Assembly (NCBI GenBank): GCA_038212215.1
Contig: JBBQUT010000001.1
Location: 186,001 to 250,000 of the forward strand
Length of the DNA stretch: 64,000 bases
Source of the DNA: JALZAI01 sp038212215
Lineage (GTDB): Bacteria; Actinomycetota; Actinomycetes; Mycobacteriales; Jatrophihabitantaceae
Direction: 5' to 3'
Shown here: in pieces, positions 16,495 to 25,053 of the stretch
Position numbering within the stretch: the stretch's first letter is position 1
How the letters are laid out: each line of letters opens with the position of its first letter
Program-made: the position numbers and the translations under genes
The notes under the pieces: generated by a model
What the model saw: the letters and a program-made list of their open reading frames with translations, nothing else
The model's database searches: none
What the model was told of the DNA's origin: nothing

Positions 16495-17742
16495 GTGACC
16501 TCGTTCCAACACAACGACGGCGTGGGCGGTGTGACGCTTCGGCGTTGCATCGCCCGCGATGTCTCGCGCTTCGCCGAACAGAACTGGGGACGTGCGCCGC
16601 TGCTCAGCCGTGCCGCGGAGTTGGGCGGGCGCTTCGATGACCTGATCGACGCCGACGCGGTCGATGAACTCGTGTCGCGACGCGGCCTTCGCACACCGTT
16701 TCTTCGGATGGCCAAGAACGGCGACGTCATTGCCGGAGGACGGTTCACGCGCGGCGGTGGGTCCGGTGCCGGCATCGCCGACCAGGTTGCCGACGACAAG
16801 GTCCTGGGGTTGCTCGACGACGGCGCGACGCTGGTGCTGCAGGGCTTGCATCGCACCTGGCCGCCGCTGGTGAGCTTCGGCTCGCGGCTGGCGGACGAGT
16901 TGGGCCACCCTGTGCAGATCAACGCCTACATCACCCCACCGCAGAGCCGCGGATTCGCGGCGCACTACGACGTGCACGACGTGTTCGTGCTGCAAGTCAC
17001 CGGCCGCAAGCACTGGACGATCCACGCTCCGGTTGTCACCGATCCGCTGGAGAACCAGCCGTGGGAGCAGCACCGCGCCGCTGTCGCTGCCCGTGCCGCG
17101 AACGACCCGCCGCTGATCGACGTCGTGCTCGAAGCAGGCGACGCGCTGTACCTGCCACGCGGGACGATCCACGCCGCCGACACGCTGGGCGAGACGTCGA
17201 TCCACCTCACCGTCGGGGTGCACCCGGTGACGCGTTACCAACTCGTGCAACACCTGCTCGAACTTGCCCAAGCCGACCCAGCATTGCGGACCTCGCTGCC
17301 GATGAACACCGATCTCGGCGATCCGGCCGTGCTCGAAGCGCACGTCCTCGCCAGTGTCGCGGCGCTGCGCGGCTTCCTCGACTCGGCGCCGGTGCACGAC
17401 GTCGCCCAGCGCGTCAGCGACCGGCTGATCAATCAGACCCGCGCCGAACCGCTTGCTCCGCTGGCGCAGTTGGCCACCGCGGACACGTTGCTGCCAGATA
17501 CGGCGCTGCGGCTGCGAGGTGGGATGCGGCATCGGCTCGGCGACGGCGGCGGCGGCGCAGACTCGGTGTCGGTCACCGTCCTCGGCCGGACCGTGACGCT
17601 GCCCGGTGAAGCGCGGGATGCGTTGAAGGCGGTGCTGACTGGCACGGTATTCACCGCGTCCGAGTTGCCCGGCCTCGACGACGCCGATCAGCTGACCGTG
17701 GCGCGGCGGTTGGTACGCGAGGGCATCGTCGTCGTGGCATGA
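16495..17742 (+). CDS. JmjC/cupin-4 2-oxoglutarate-dependent oxygenase
   Basis: 415 residues from GTG 16495, with AGGA just upstream. The fold resembles ribosomal oxygenases (YcfD/NO66/MINA type, cupin_4). Iron ligands can be read as His157-x-Asp159 (HYDVHDVF) and His226 in LPRGTIHAA. The usual downstream strand follows (SIHLTVGVHP), then a helical dimerisation region and a C-terminal winged-helix-like domain. Family members hydroxylate His, Arg or Asp/Asn residues in proteins. The gene lies between the acidic repeat peptide and an Fe-S protein; its ATGA overlap with the next gene shows co-translation. The substrate is unknown. Confidence 0.85.
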   Translation: MTSFQHNDGVGGVTLRRCIARDVSRFAEQNWGRAPLLSRAAELGGRFDDLIDADAVDELVSRRGLRTPFLRMAKNGDVIAGGRFTRGGGSGAGIADQVADDKVLGLLDDGATLVLQGLHRTWPPLVSFGSRLADELGHPVQINAYITPPQSRGFAAHYDVHDVFVLQVTGRKHWTIHAPVVTDPLENQPWEQHRAAVAARAANDPPLIDVVLEAGDALYLPRGTIHAADTLGETSIHLTVGVHPVTRYQLVQHLLELAQADPALRTSLPMNTDLGDPAVLEAHVLASVAALRGFLDSAPVHDVAQRVSDRLINQTRAEPLAPLAQLATADTLLPDTALRLRGGMRHRLGDGGGGADSVSVTVLGRTVTLPGEARDALKAVLTGTVFTASELPGLDDADQLTVARRLVREGIVVVA

Positions 17743-18638
17743 TCGCGCATCCGCGCGAATCCGCTGAGCGCTGCGCTGTTCGCGGGGATGCCCGCGGCGA
17801 CCCGATGCTGGGCACCGCCTTTCCTGCGTCGCGCCTGCTGCTGGTCGAGCAACCCGGCCCGTGGGGGCGCGCCGCGCTGCTGCAGTCGCACCTCGACCAC
17901 GCGGTGGCGGTGGCGCTGCAGGGCCGCGCGAACCGAGCCGGTGTCCGGATCGAAATGATCCGCCGTCCCGGCCGGACGGCGATCGGCGCGCGGCGGCACT
18001 GGGCGCTGGTCGACACCCGGCGCGATCGGCAGAGTCTGCGGTGGGGCAGCATCGATCAGGACGCTGAACTGCTCGACATTCCGCTCGACAGCGCAACTTC
18101 GGACGCCGGTACGCCCGACGACGAGCCCCTTTACCTCGTGTGCGCGCACGGCAAGCACGACCCGTGCTGCGCGCTGCGCGGCCGGCCGGTAGCCGTGGCG
18201 CTGGATGCGCGCCGACCCGGCCGGGTGTGGGAGTGCAGTCACCTTGGCGGCGATCGCTTCGCCGCGAACGTGCTGGTGCTGCCCAGCGGGCTGCTGTACG
18301 GGCGCGTGCGGGTAGCCGACGCGGAGCGGTTCACTGCGGCGGCCGACGCGGGGGAGGTGCTCGTCGACCAGCTCCGCGGGCGGATCGGCCTGCCGCCCGC
18401 TGCACAGGCTGCGCTCGCCTTCGGCTATGCGCATTGCGCGGCTCCGGCCCACGACGCGCTACGGGTGATGGCGACGAGGCCTGCCGCGGACGGTGCGAGC
18501 CTGGTGACTGTGGACGGCCCGAGCGGTCGCCTGGACGTGCTGGTGCGGGTGGAGCGAGTGGCTGCCAGCGGGTTGACCTGCGCGAATCCGCGGCCGAACT
18601 ACTACCTGGCCTATTTCCCCGAGTCGTTCCATTCGTAG
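17739..18638 (+). CDS. Sucrase/ferredoxin-like [2Fe-2S] protein
   Basis: 299 residues. Contains the thioredoxin-like Suc_Fer signature: Cys135, then HGKHD, Cys143-Cys144, then WECSHLGGDRFAANVLVLP with Cys166 and His168, a set able to hold a [2Fe-2S] cluster. The ATG overlaps the JmjC stop (ATGA at 17739-17742). Such proteins are electron carriers of undefined partner. Next to a non-haem iron oxygenase, a role in supplying electrons or iron is a reasonable inference only. Confidence 0.85.
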   Translation: MIAHPRESAERCAVRGDARGDPMLGTAFPASRLLLVEQPGPWGRAALLQSHLDHAVAVALQGRANRAGVRIEMIRRPGRTAIGARRHWALVDTRRDRQSLRWGSIDQDAELLDIPLDSATSDAGTPDDEPLYLVCAHGKHDPCCALRGRPVAVALDARRPGRVWECSHLGGDRFAANVLVLPSGLLYGRVRVADAERFTAAADAGEVLVDQLRGRIGLPPAAQAALAFGYAHCAAPAHDALRVMATRPAADGASLVTVDGPSGRLDVLVRVERVAASGLTCANPRPNYYLAYFPESFHS

Positions 18639-18692
18639 GGTATGGGAGACTTCCGGCGAGCGAAAGACGGTCGAGCAGCAGCAAGGGGGACG

Positions 18693-19628
18693 ATGGCCGA
18701 GGGCGACGGCGGCGGGCCGGCGATCCGAGTGCAGGGCCTGCGCAAGTCCTATGGCGCTGTGACCGCGGTCGCTGGGCTGGACCTGCAGGTCGAGCGCGGC
18801 GAGGTGTTCGCCCTGCTTGGCCCGAACGGCGCGGGGAAGTCGACCACCGTGGAGATCCTCGAGGGTTTCCGGCGGCGCGACGGCGGCGAGGTCACCGTGT
18901 TGGGCCTGGACCCGGGCCGGCATCGTGCTCGCCTGAAACCGCGCATCGGAATCGTGTTGCAGTCCACCGGAGTGGACCGCTACCTGACCGTCGCGGAGAC
19001 GATCGCGATGTTTGCCGGCTATTACCCGCACCCGCGTCCGGTGGACGAGGTAATCGAGCTGGTGGGACTTGCCGGGAAGCGGGACAGCCGGGTGCTCAAA
19101 CTCTCCGGGGGTCAGCAGCGGCGTTTGGACGTGGCAATCGCCCTTGCCGGAGATCCGGAACTGCTGTTCCTGGACGAGCCGACGACGGGCTTCGACCCGT
19201 CGGCGCGGCATGAGGCGTGGCAGGTCGTGAAGGATCTGGCTGCGCTGGGCAAGACCGTGCTGCTCACAACGCACTACATGGACGAGGCCCAGGAACTGGC
19301 CGACCGCGTCGCTGTGATCGCGCAGGGCCGCATCGTCGCGGAGGGCACCCCGGCGACGCTCGGCGGCCGCGACTTGGCACGGGCGACGGTGAGCTATCGG
19401 CTGCCATCGGGAGTCGCGCCGCCGACCGGGCTCAGCGACGCGGTTTCGCGGGACGGGCAGGTGGAGTTCGCGCCGGCTGAGCTGACCGCCGCGCTGCATC
19501 AACTGACCGGCTGGGCCCTGGAGCATCACGTCGAGCTGAGCGAGTTGCAGATCCGGCGGCCATCCCTCGAGGACGTGTATCTCGAGCTGGCCCAAGCACC
19601 GCCGACTGACGTGGAGCCCCGGTTATGA
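18693..19628 (+). CDS. ABC transporter ATP-binding protein (CcmA/DrrA type)
   Basis: 311 residues. One ABC domain: Walker A GPNGAGKST, signature LSGGQQRRLDVA, Walker B LLFLDEPTTGFDP and H-loop TTHYMDEAQ, followed by a C-terminal extension as in drug or lantibiotic exporter ATPases. ATG 18693 is preceded by AAGGGGGA; the in-frame ATG at 18642 lacks a good site. The gene follows the Fe-S protein by 54 bp and its TGA overlaps the permease ATG. Confidence 0.92.
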   Translation: MAEGDGGGPAIRVQGLRKSYGAVTAVAGLDLQVERGEVFALLGPNGAGKSTTVEILEGFRRRDGGEVTVLGLDPGRHRARLKPRIGIVLQSTGVDRYLTVAETIAMFAGYYPHPRPVDEVIELVGLAGKRDSRVLKLSGGQQRRLDVAIALAGDPELLFLDEPTTGFDPSARHEAWQVVKDLAALGKTVLLTTHYMDEAQELADRVAVIAQGRIVAEGTPATLGGRDLARATVSYRLPSGVAPPTGLSDAVSRDGQVEFAPAELTAALHQLTGWALEHHVELSELQIRRPSLEDVYLELAQAPPTDVEPRL

Positions 19629-20392
19629 GCGCGATGGCGTTGACGGCGTTCCAGCTCCGCTACGTCAACAGGGCGTTCTGGCGAAATCCGGCCTCGGCGT
19701 TCTTCACCTTCGCATTCCCATTGATGTTCCTGGTGATATTCACCTCGTTGCTGGGCTCAGGCACGGTGCAGGTGGGCGGCCACAAAGTGCACCAGTCGAC
19801 GTACTATGTCGCGGCGATGGCAGCCTTCGCGGTGATCACCGCCTGCTACAACAACATCGCGATCAGCCTCACCTTTCAACGTGACATGGGTGTGCTCAAG
19901 AGGACGAGCGGCACGCCGCTACCCAGCGCCGTCTACTTCCTCGCCCGGGTGGTGCACGCGCTGCTGATGTCGCTCCTCCTCGTCGCTTTGACGGCTGCCT
20001 TCGGCAGAATCGCGTACGACGCCGATATTCCGGCGGGTGCGACGCTGGTGCGGTTCCTCGTCATGCTCGTCGTCGGCGCCGCGGCATTTTGCGCGCTCGG
20101 GTTCGCGGTGACCGCCGTCATCCCCAATTCAGATGCTGCTGCGCCGATCGTCAACGCCACTATCCTGCCGCTGCTGTTCCTTTCCGGCGTCTTCATCCCG
20201 CTGGGCGACGACGCTCCCGCCTGGATCACCTGGACGTCCAAAATCTTCCCGGTGCGTCATTTCGCCGACGGGCTCCAAGCGGCGTTCCTGGGCACGCCGT
20301 TCCACTGGATCGACGTCCTGATCGTCGCCGCCTGGGGGCTGGCCGGACTGCTGCTCGCGGTGCGATTCTTCAGCTGGGAACCGCGCGCCTGA
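19625..20392 (+). CDS. ABC-2 type permease
   Basis: 255 residues with six predicted membrane helices. The N-terminal amphipathic segment, the FPLMFLVIFTSLLG first helix and the C-terminal LPLLFLSGVFIPLGD motif are typical of ABC-2 exporters (DrrB/NodJ type). It pairs with the preceding ATPase through an ATGA overlap and closes the five-gene operon that begins with the repeat peptide. Exported substrate unknown. Converges with ppa, six bases apart. Confidence 0.9.
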   Translation: MSAMALTAFQLRYVNRAFWRNPASAFFTFAFPLMFLVIFTSLLGSGTVQVGGHKVHQSTYYVAAMAAFAVITACYNNIAISLTFQRDMGVLKRTSGTPLPSAVYFLARVVHALLMSLLLVALTAAFGRIAYDADIPAGATLVRFLVMLVVGAAAFCALGFAVTAVIPNSDAAAPIVNATILPLLFLSGVFIPLGDDAPAWITWTSKIFPVRHFADGLQAAFLGTPFHWIDVLIVAAWGLAGLLLAVRFFSWEPRA

Positions 20393-20398
20393 GCACGA

Positions 20399-20905
20399 TC
20401 AGTGTCCGGCCGCGTAGCCGCCGGCATCGAGGAAACGCTGGCGCGATCGGGTGATCTCGGCCTCGGCCTCGACGCGCCCCACCCAGCTCGCGCCCTCGAC
20501 GCTCTTGCCGGGCTCGAGTTCCTTGTAGACCTCGAAGAAGTGCTGGATCTCCAGGCGATCGAACTCGGGCAGATGGTGGATGTCGCGCAGATGCTCCAGC
20601 CGCGGGTCGGTGGTCGGCACGGCGAGCACCTTGTCGTCGCCGCCCATCTCGTCGGTCATCTTGAACATGCCGACCGCCCGGCAACGCACCAGGACGCCGG
20701 GGAACAGCGGATCCCCGTGCAGCACGACCAGTGCGTCGAGCGCATCCTTGTCGTCACCCAGCGTGTCCTCGATGTAGCCGTAGTCGGCCGGGTACTGGGT
20801 CGAGGTGAACAGGGTGCGGTCCAGCCGCATCCGCCCGCTCGCATGGTCGACCTCGTACTTGTTCCTGCTGCCTCGAGGGATCTCGATCAGGACGTCGAAC
20901 TCCAC
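20399..20905 (-). CDS. ppa: Inorganic pyrophosphatase
   Basis: 168 residues, family I soluble pyrophosphatase. EIPRGSRNKYEVD, YPADYGYIEDTLGDDKDALDALV and the later DPRL segment supply the Mg/PPi-binding acidic cluster. Hydrolyses PPi to drive biosynthesis. Divergent from dacB, as in other actinobacteria. Confidence 0.97.
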   Translation of the reverse strand: MEFDVLIEIPRGSRNKYEVDHASGRMRLDRTLFTSTQYPADYGYIEDTLGDDKDALDALVVLHGDPLFPGVLVRCRAVGMFKMTDEMGGDDKVLAVPTTDPRLEHLRDIHHLPEFDRLEIQHFFEVYKELEPGKSVEGASWVGRVEAEAEITRSRQRFLDAGGYAAGH

Positions 20906-20961
20906 GGCGTGCCCCTTCGTTCGGTGCTGTTTCGTCGGTACCTGTCCTAGTCTGACGCATC

Positions 20962-22341
20962 GTGGACGGACGCAGCTTCGGGTCTGCCCCGCGCGTGCTG
21001 TTGGTCATCGTGATCGCCGCCGTCGCGGCGCTCGCCGGGTACCTGGCGACGGTCACCGTGCGCGGGTCGGGCGATCCCACCACGCCCCAGGTGCGCGTCC
21101 CGCGAGCGCTCTCGGACGCGACGGCGAGCGCGCCTGCGAGTCGCTCGCCGACGAGCGCGCCGGTGCCGTCGGCAGCAGGCGTGCGCCGTGCCCTGGCCGC
21201 CGCGGTTGCCTCGCCCGCTCTCGGCGCCCGCGTGCTGGCCCGCGTCGTGGACGCACAGACCGGGACGGTGCTGTATGACCGATCCGGGGCCACGGCCGCG
21301 GCGCCGGCGTCCACCGCAAAGCTTGCGACCGCGGTCGCGCTTCTCGCCGACTACGGCCCGACCCGCCGGTTCCCCACGAGGATCGTCGCCGGCGCGACGC
21401 CGGGCACGGTCGTGCTGGTCGGCGGGGGCGATCCCACCATCAGCGAAGCGAGGCCCGGCACACCCAGCGCGTACTCCTTCGCCCCGCGCATGTCGTCGTT
21501 GGCCGACCAATTGGGCACCACCAATCGACGCGTCACGCGCATCGTCGTCGACGATTCGCTGTTCAGCGGGCCTGCGGTCTCACCGGACTGGGCACCCGGT
21601 GACGCACCGAGCGAGTACGCCGCGCCCATCACGGCCCTGATGGTCGATGGCGGGCGCGATCGTGCGGCTGACACCGCCCGCAGCGGCGCGCCCAACATCG
21701 CCGCCGGACGGGCGCTCGCGCGGGCACTGCGCCACAGCGGGCTCCCAGTCACCGCGGGCCGCGCACCGGCGCACGCGACGCTGCTGGCCCAGGTGCGCTC
21801 GGCGCCGCTGAGCGTGCTGATCCGGCAAATGTTGCAGGAATCAGACAACGTGATCGCCGAGGTGCTCGCGCGCCAGGTCGCCATCGCCGAGCATCGCGCC
21901 GCCTCGTTCACGGGCAGTGCGCGGGCCATCCGCACCGTCGTCGCCCGGGTGGGCGCGCAGATCGGGTCCGGCATGCGCGACGCCAGCGGGCTGGCAGCGG
22001 CAGACCGGATCAGTCCCGCCGCGCTGGTCGCCGTGCTGCGCTTGGTCGTCGGCCCGCGCGCAGCGGCCCTTCGCGAGATCGTCACAGCGCTGCCCGTTGC
22101 CGGTTGGAGCGGCACCCTCTACGACCGCTTCCTGTCCGGTTCGACGGCATCAGCGCTCGGCCGGGTACGAGCGAAAACCGGAACGCTGACGGGGGTGAGC
22201 GCGCTCGCCGGATTGGTCCACGACAGCTCGGGTCGGTTGCTCGTGTTCGCCCTCGATGCCGACCGGGCTGCAGCGACCGACCCCGCCGAAACGGCGCTGG
22301 ACCGGATCGCTAGCACGCTCGCCGGTTGCGGCTGTCGATGA
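20962..22341 (+). CDS. dacB: D-alanyl-D-alanine carboxypeptidase/endopeptidase (PBP4 type)
   Basis: 459 residues. N-terminal membrane anchor or signal (LLVIVIAAVAALAGYLA), a Ser/Pro/Ala-rich linker, then a class C penicillin-binding domain. Catalytic motifs: STAK (SxxK), ESDN (SxN) and AKTGT (KTG). Trims peptidoglycan stem peptides outside the membrane. GTG start. The TAGTCT at 20948-20953 is a possible -10 element shared with the divergent ppa region. Confidence 0.92.
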   Translation: MDGRSFGSAPRVLLVIVIAAVAALAGYLATVTVRGSGDPTTPQVRVPRALSDATASAPASRSPTSAPVPSAAGVRRALAAAVASPALGARVLARVVDAQTGTVLYDRSGATAAAPASTAKLATAVALLADYGPTRRFPTRIVAGATPGTVVLVGGGDPTISEARPGTPSAYSFAPRMSSLADQLGTTNRRVTRIVVDDSLFSGPAVSPDWAPGDAPSEYAAPITALMVDGGRDRAADTARSGAPNIAAGRALARALRHSGLPVTAGRAPAHATLLAQVRSAPLSVLIRQMLQESDNVIAEVLARQVAIAEHRAASFTGSARAIRTVVARVGAQIGSGMRDASGLAAADRISPAALVAVLRLVVGPRAAALREIVTALPVAGWSGTLYDRFLSGSTASALGRVRAKTGTLTGVSALAGLVHDSSGRLLVFALDADRAAATDPAETALDRIASTLAGCGCR

Positions 22342-22358
22342 TCGCGCGAGTTGCTCGG

Positions 22359-22370
22359 TACTGTCGGGGT
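22359..22370 (+). promoter_or_regulatory. Leaderless-type promoter before the metalloprotease
   Basis: TACTGT plus six bases precedes ATG 22371, which opens a seven-codon ORF rather than the metalloprotease itself. See the mini-ORF at 22371-22394. Confidence 0.45.
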
Positions 22371-22394
22371 ATGCGGAGTGAGGCTCGAGAATGA
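22371..22394 (+). repeat. Short derivative of the mini-ORF repeat (7 codons)
   Basis: Encodes MRSEARE and stop; the TGA overlaps the metalloprotease ATG (ATGA at 22391-22394). The DNA AGTGAGGCTCGAGAATGAGC differs at few positions from the 3' end of the copy before folK. A TANNNT-N6 promoter places the transcription start at its ATG. Confidence 0.5.
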
Positions 22395-23437
22395 GCACGT
22401 TGATCCACTGGGACGTCGCGGCGCGGGCGGCGAAACGCTTCAGCCCCGCGCCTCCATCGGTGAGTCGCTCGGAGGCCGACGAGGCGGTGGGCGAGCTGTA
22501 TCAGGCCACCTCGACCGCGGCTCAGCATGTCGCCCAGCTCACCCACCTCGCCGAGCCGCCGGTCAGCGCCGCCACCCGGGTGATCGACCGCCCTGCCTGG
22601 ATCGACGTGAACACCAGCGGCATGCGCAGCGTCCTGGCCCCGCTCGTCGACAAGCTCGCCGCCGATAACCCGGTCGGGCGGGTCGCCGGCAGCATCGGCG
22701 GGCGGGTGACCGGCACCCAGGTCGGGCTGGTGCTGGGTTTCCTGTCCGGCAAGGTGCTCGGCCAATTCGAGTTCTTCGACCAGCCCGGCGGGCAGTTGCT
22801 GCTGGTCGCGCCGAACCTGGTCGCCGTCGAGCGCCATCTCAAGGTCGTCCCGTCGGACTTCCGGTTATGGGTCTGCCTGCACGAGGTGACCCACCGGGTG
22901 CAGTTCACGGCCGTGCCGTGGCTGCGCCGGCACATGCTGGACGAGGTGCAGGCGCTGACTGATGCCGTCGAGACCGACCCGGCGGCGATCAAGCAACGGC
23001 TGTCCGGCGCGGTGGGTGAGCTGGTCAAGGTCGTGCGCGGTCAAGGTGACGGCCAGGGGCTGCTCGCCGTCGTCGCGACTCCCGAGCAGCGGGTGATCAT
23101 GGACCGGGTCACGGCCTTCATGTCTCTGGTCGAAGGCCACGCCGAGTACGTGATGAACGCTGTGTCGCCGGCGGTGATCCCTACCCAGGAGGCGATCGAG
23201 AAGCGTTTCGCGGTCCGTCGGCGTCGCGGCGGCAATCCGCTGGACAGGTTGCTGCGCCGGCTACTGGGCATGGACGCCAAGACCCGCCAGTACGTCGACG
23301 GCTCGGCGTTCGTGCGCAGCGTCGTCGACCGGGTCGGCGTGGACGGATTCAACGCGATCTGGACCTCGCCCGAGACGTTGCCGACCAAGGCCGAGATCAC
23401 CGATCCGCATCGCTGGATCGCGCGCGTGCAGGCCTAG
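22391..23437 (+). CDS. Zincin-like metalloprotease (DUF2342, F420-associated type)
   Basis: 348 residues. The zinc site is H164-E-V-T-H168 in CLHEVTHRVQF, with a downstream EGHAEYVMNAV that could provide the third ligand. The middle holds a conserved VTGTQVGLVLGFLSGKVLGQFE helix. This family is annotated as a zinc-dependent metalloprotease or coenzyme F420 biosynthesis-associated protein and sits between dacB and tilS in many actinobacteria. Substrate unknown. Confidence 0.87.
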   Translation: MSTLIHWDVAARAAKRFSPAPPSVSRSEADEAVGELYQATSTAAQHVAQLTHLAEPPVSAATRVIDRPAWIDVNTSGMRSVLAPLVDKLAADNPVGRVAGSIGGRVTGTQVGLVLGFLSGKVLGQFEFFDQPGGQLLLVAPNLVAVERHLKVVPSDFRLWVCLHEVTHRVQFTAVPWLRRHMLDEVQALTDAVETDPAAIKQRLSGAVGELVKVVRGQGDGQGLLAVVATPEQRVIMDRVTAFMSLVEGHAEYVMNAVSPAVIPTQEAIEKRFAVRRRRGGNPLDRLLRRLLGMDAKTRQYVDGSAFVRSVVDRVGVDGFNAIWTSPETLPTKAEITDPHRWIARVQA

Positions 23438-23452
23438 CGTTCGGCGCTCGCG

Positions 23453-24424
23453 ATGGGTCCGCATCCGGCGGTCGCCGACGTGCGCCGTGCCGTGCGCGAT
23501 CAGCTGGACGGGCCGGTGGTCGTCGCATGTTCCGGCGGTGCCGACTCGTTGGCGCTCGCGGCGGCGGTCGCTTTCGAGGCACCGCGCGCCGGTGTGCCGT
23601 TCGCGCTGGTGACGGTCGATCACGCGATGCAGCCGGGCTCGGGCGTCCAGGCGGCGCGAGTGGCCGCGCTGGGTTACGAGCTCGGCTTCGACCCGGTGCT
23701 GACGTTGCCGGTCGTGGTCGGGCGAGGCGGCGGCCGCGAGGCGGCCGCGCGCTCGGCTCGCTACGCAGCGCTGTCCGGTGTGGCGGCCGCGCTCACTGCT
23801 GCCGTGCTGCTCGGGCACACCCTCGACGATCAGGCCGAAACCGTGCTGCTGGGCTTGGGCCGCGGATCCGGACCGCGCTCGATCGCTGGGATGGTGGCCC
23901 GTTCGGGCTGCTACCGGCGTCCTCTGCTCGGCGTTCGGCGCGCGACGACCGAAGCTGCCTGCGTGGCGCTCGGCCTGGACGCGTGGACTGATCCGGCCAA
24001 CGCCGACTCGTCGTTGCAGCGGGTGCGGCTGCGCCGTGAGGTGCTCCCGCTGCTGGAAAGCGTGCTGCAGGGCGGCGTGGCCGAAGCGCTGGCGCGCACA
24101 GGCGGGCAGCTGCGTGCCGACCTCGACGCGCTCGACGCGCTCGCCGCGGCCCACCAACGACTCGACGCGGCCGGCGACCTCGAGCTGGACGGGCTGGCCG
24201 AGCTGGCGCCGGCGGTGCGCACCCGGGTGCTGCGCGCCTGGGCGTTGCAGCGTGGTGCCGCGGAACTCGGCGCCGGTCACATCGCGGCGCTCGACGCCCT
24301 CGTGGTGCGGTGGCATGGGCAGGGGCCGCTCGACTTGCCGGGCGGTCGGCAGGTGGTCCGGACGTCTGGGAGACTGAGGTGTAACCCCGTAGACCCGCAA
24401 ACTTCGATAACCGCAGTGGAGTAG
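23453..24424 (+). CDS. tilS: tRNA(Ile)-lysidine synthase
   Basis: 323 residues. The ATP-pyrophosphatase P-loop SGGADS is at 27-32, followed by GHTLDDQAETVLLGLGRGSG, the TilS tRNA- and ATP-binding segment. Converts C34 of tRNA-Ile(CAU) to lysidine so that it reads AUA. The C-terminal domain is short, as in actinobacterial forms. Four bases separate it from hpt. Confidence 0.94.
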   Translation: MGPHPAVADVRRAVRDQLDGPVVVACSGGADSLALAAAVAFEAPRAGVPFALVTVDHAMQPGSGVQAARVAALGYELGFDPVLTLPVVVGRGGGREAAARSARYAALSGVAAALTAAVLLGHTLDDQAETVLLGLGRGSGPRSIAGMVARSGCYRRPLLGVRRATTEAACVALGLDAWTDPANADSSLQRVRLRREVLPLLESVLQGGVAEALARTGGQLRADLDALDALAAAHQRLDAAGDLELDGLAELAPAVRTRVLRAWALQRGAAELGAGHIAALDALVVRWHGQGPLDLPGGRQVVRTSGRLRCNPVDPQTSITAVE

Positions 24425-24428
24425 CCGC

Positions 24429-24977
24429 GTGTCAGTCCTCGACGACGACATCGAGAAGACGCTCATCACCGCCGACGAGATCCAGGTCAAGATCGCCGAG
24501 CTGGCAGCAATGATCGATGCCGATTACGCCGACCGCGAGCCGCTGCTGGTCGGGGTTCTCAAGGGCGCGGTGATGGTCATGTCGGATCTCGCTCGGGCGC
24601 TTCAGCGGCCGTCCACCATGGAATTCATGGCGGTCAGCTCCTACGGCAGTTCGACGACGAGTTCGGGTGTGGTGCGCATCCTCAAAGACCTCGATCGCGA
24701 CATCGCAGGCGAGCACGTCCTCATCGTCGAGGACATCATCGACTCGGGGCTCACCCTCTCGTGGCTGCTCAGGAACCTCGCCGCCCGCCAGCCCGCGTCG
24801 ATCGAGGTGGTGGCGCTACTGCGCAAACCGGACGCGGTGCAGGTGCAGGTACCGGTGAAATACGTGGGCTTCGACATTCCGAACGAGTTCGTCGTCGGGT
24901 ACGGGCTGGATTACGCGGAGAGGTACCGCGATCTGCCTTACATCGGCCGGCTGAAGCCGTCCGTCTACAGCAGCTGA
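24429..24977 (+). CDS. hpt: Hypoxanthine phosphoribosyltransferase
   Basis: 182 residues. PRPP-binding motif VLIVEDIIDSGLTL, the flexible-loop segment VSSYGSSTTSSG and the C-terminal DIPNEFVVGYGLDYAE. Salvages hypoxanthine and guanine with PRPP. GTG start. The tilS-hpt-ftsH order is conserved in actinobacteria. Confidence 0.95.
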   Translation: MSVLDDDIEKTLITADEIQVKIAELAAMIDADYADREPLLVGVLKGAVMVMSDLARALQRPSTMEFMAVSSYGSSTTSSGVVRILKDLDRDIAGEHVLIVEDIIDSGLTLSWLLRNLAARQPASIEVVALLRKPDAVQVQVPVKYVGFDIPNEFVVGYGLDYAERYRDLPYIGRLKPSVYSS

Positions 24978-25053
24978 CGTGTAGCGTCAAGATGCGTATC
25001 TCGACTTCCCGAAGCAGGAGGAACCCGGACGCCGAGCCGTTCGTCCACAGACT

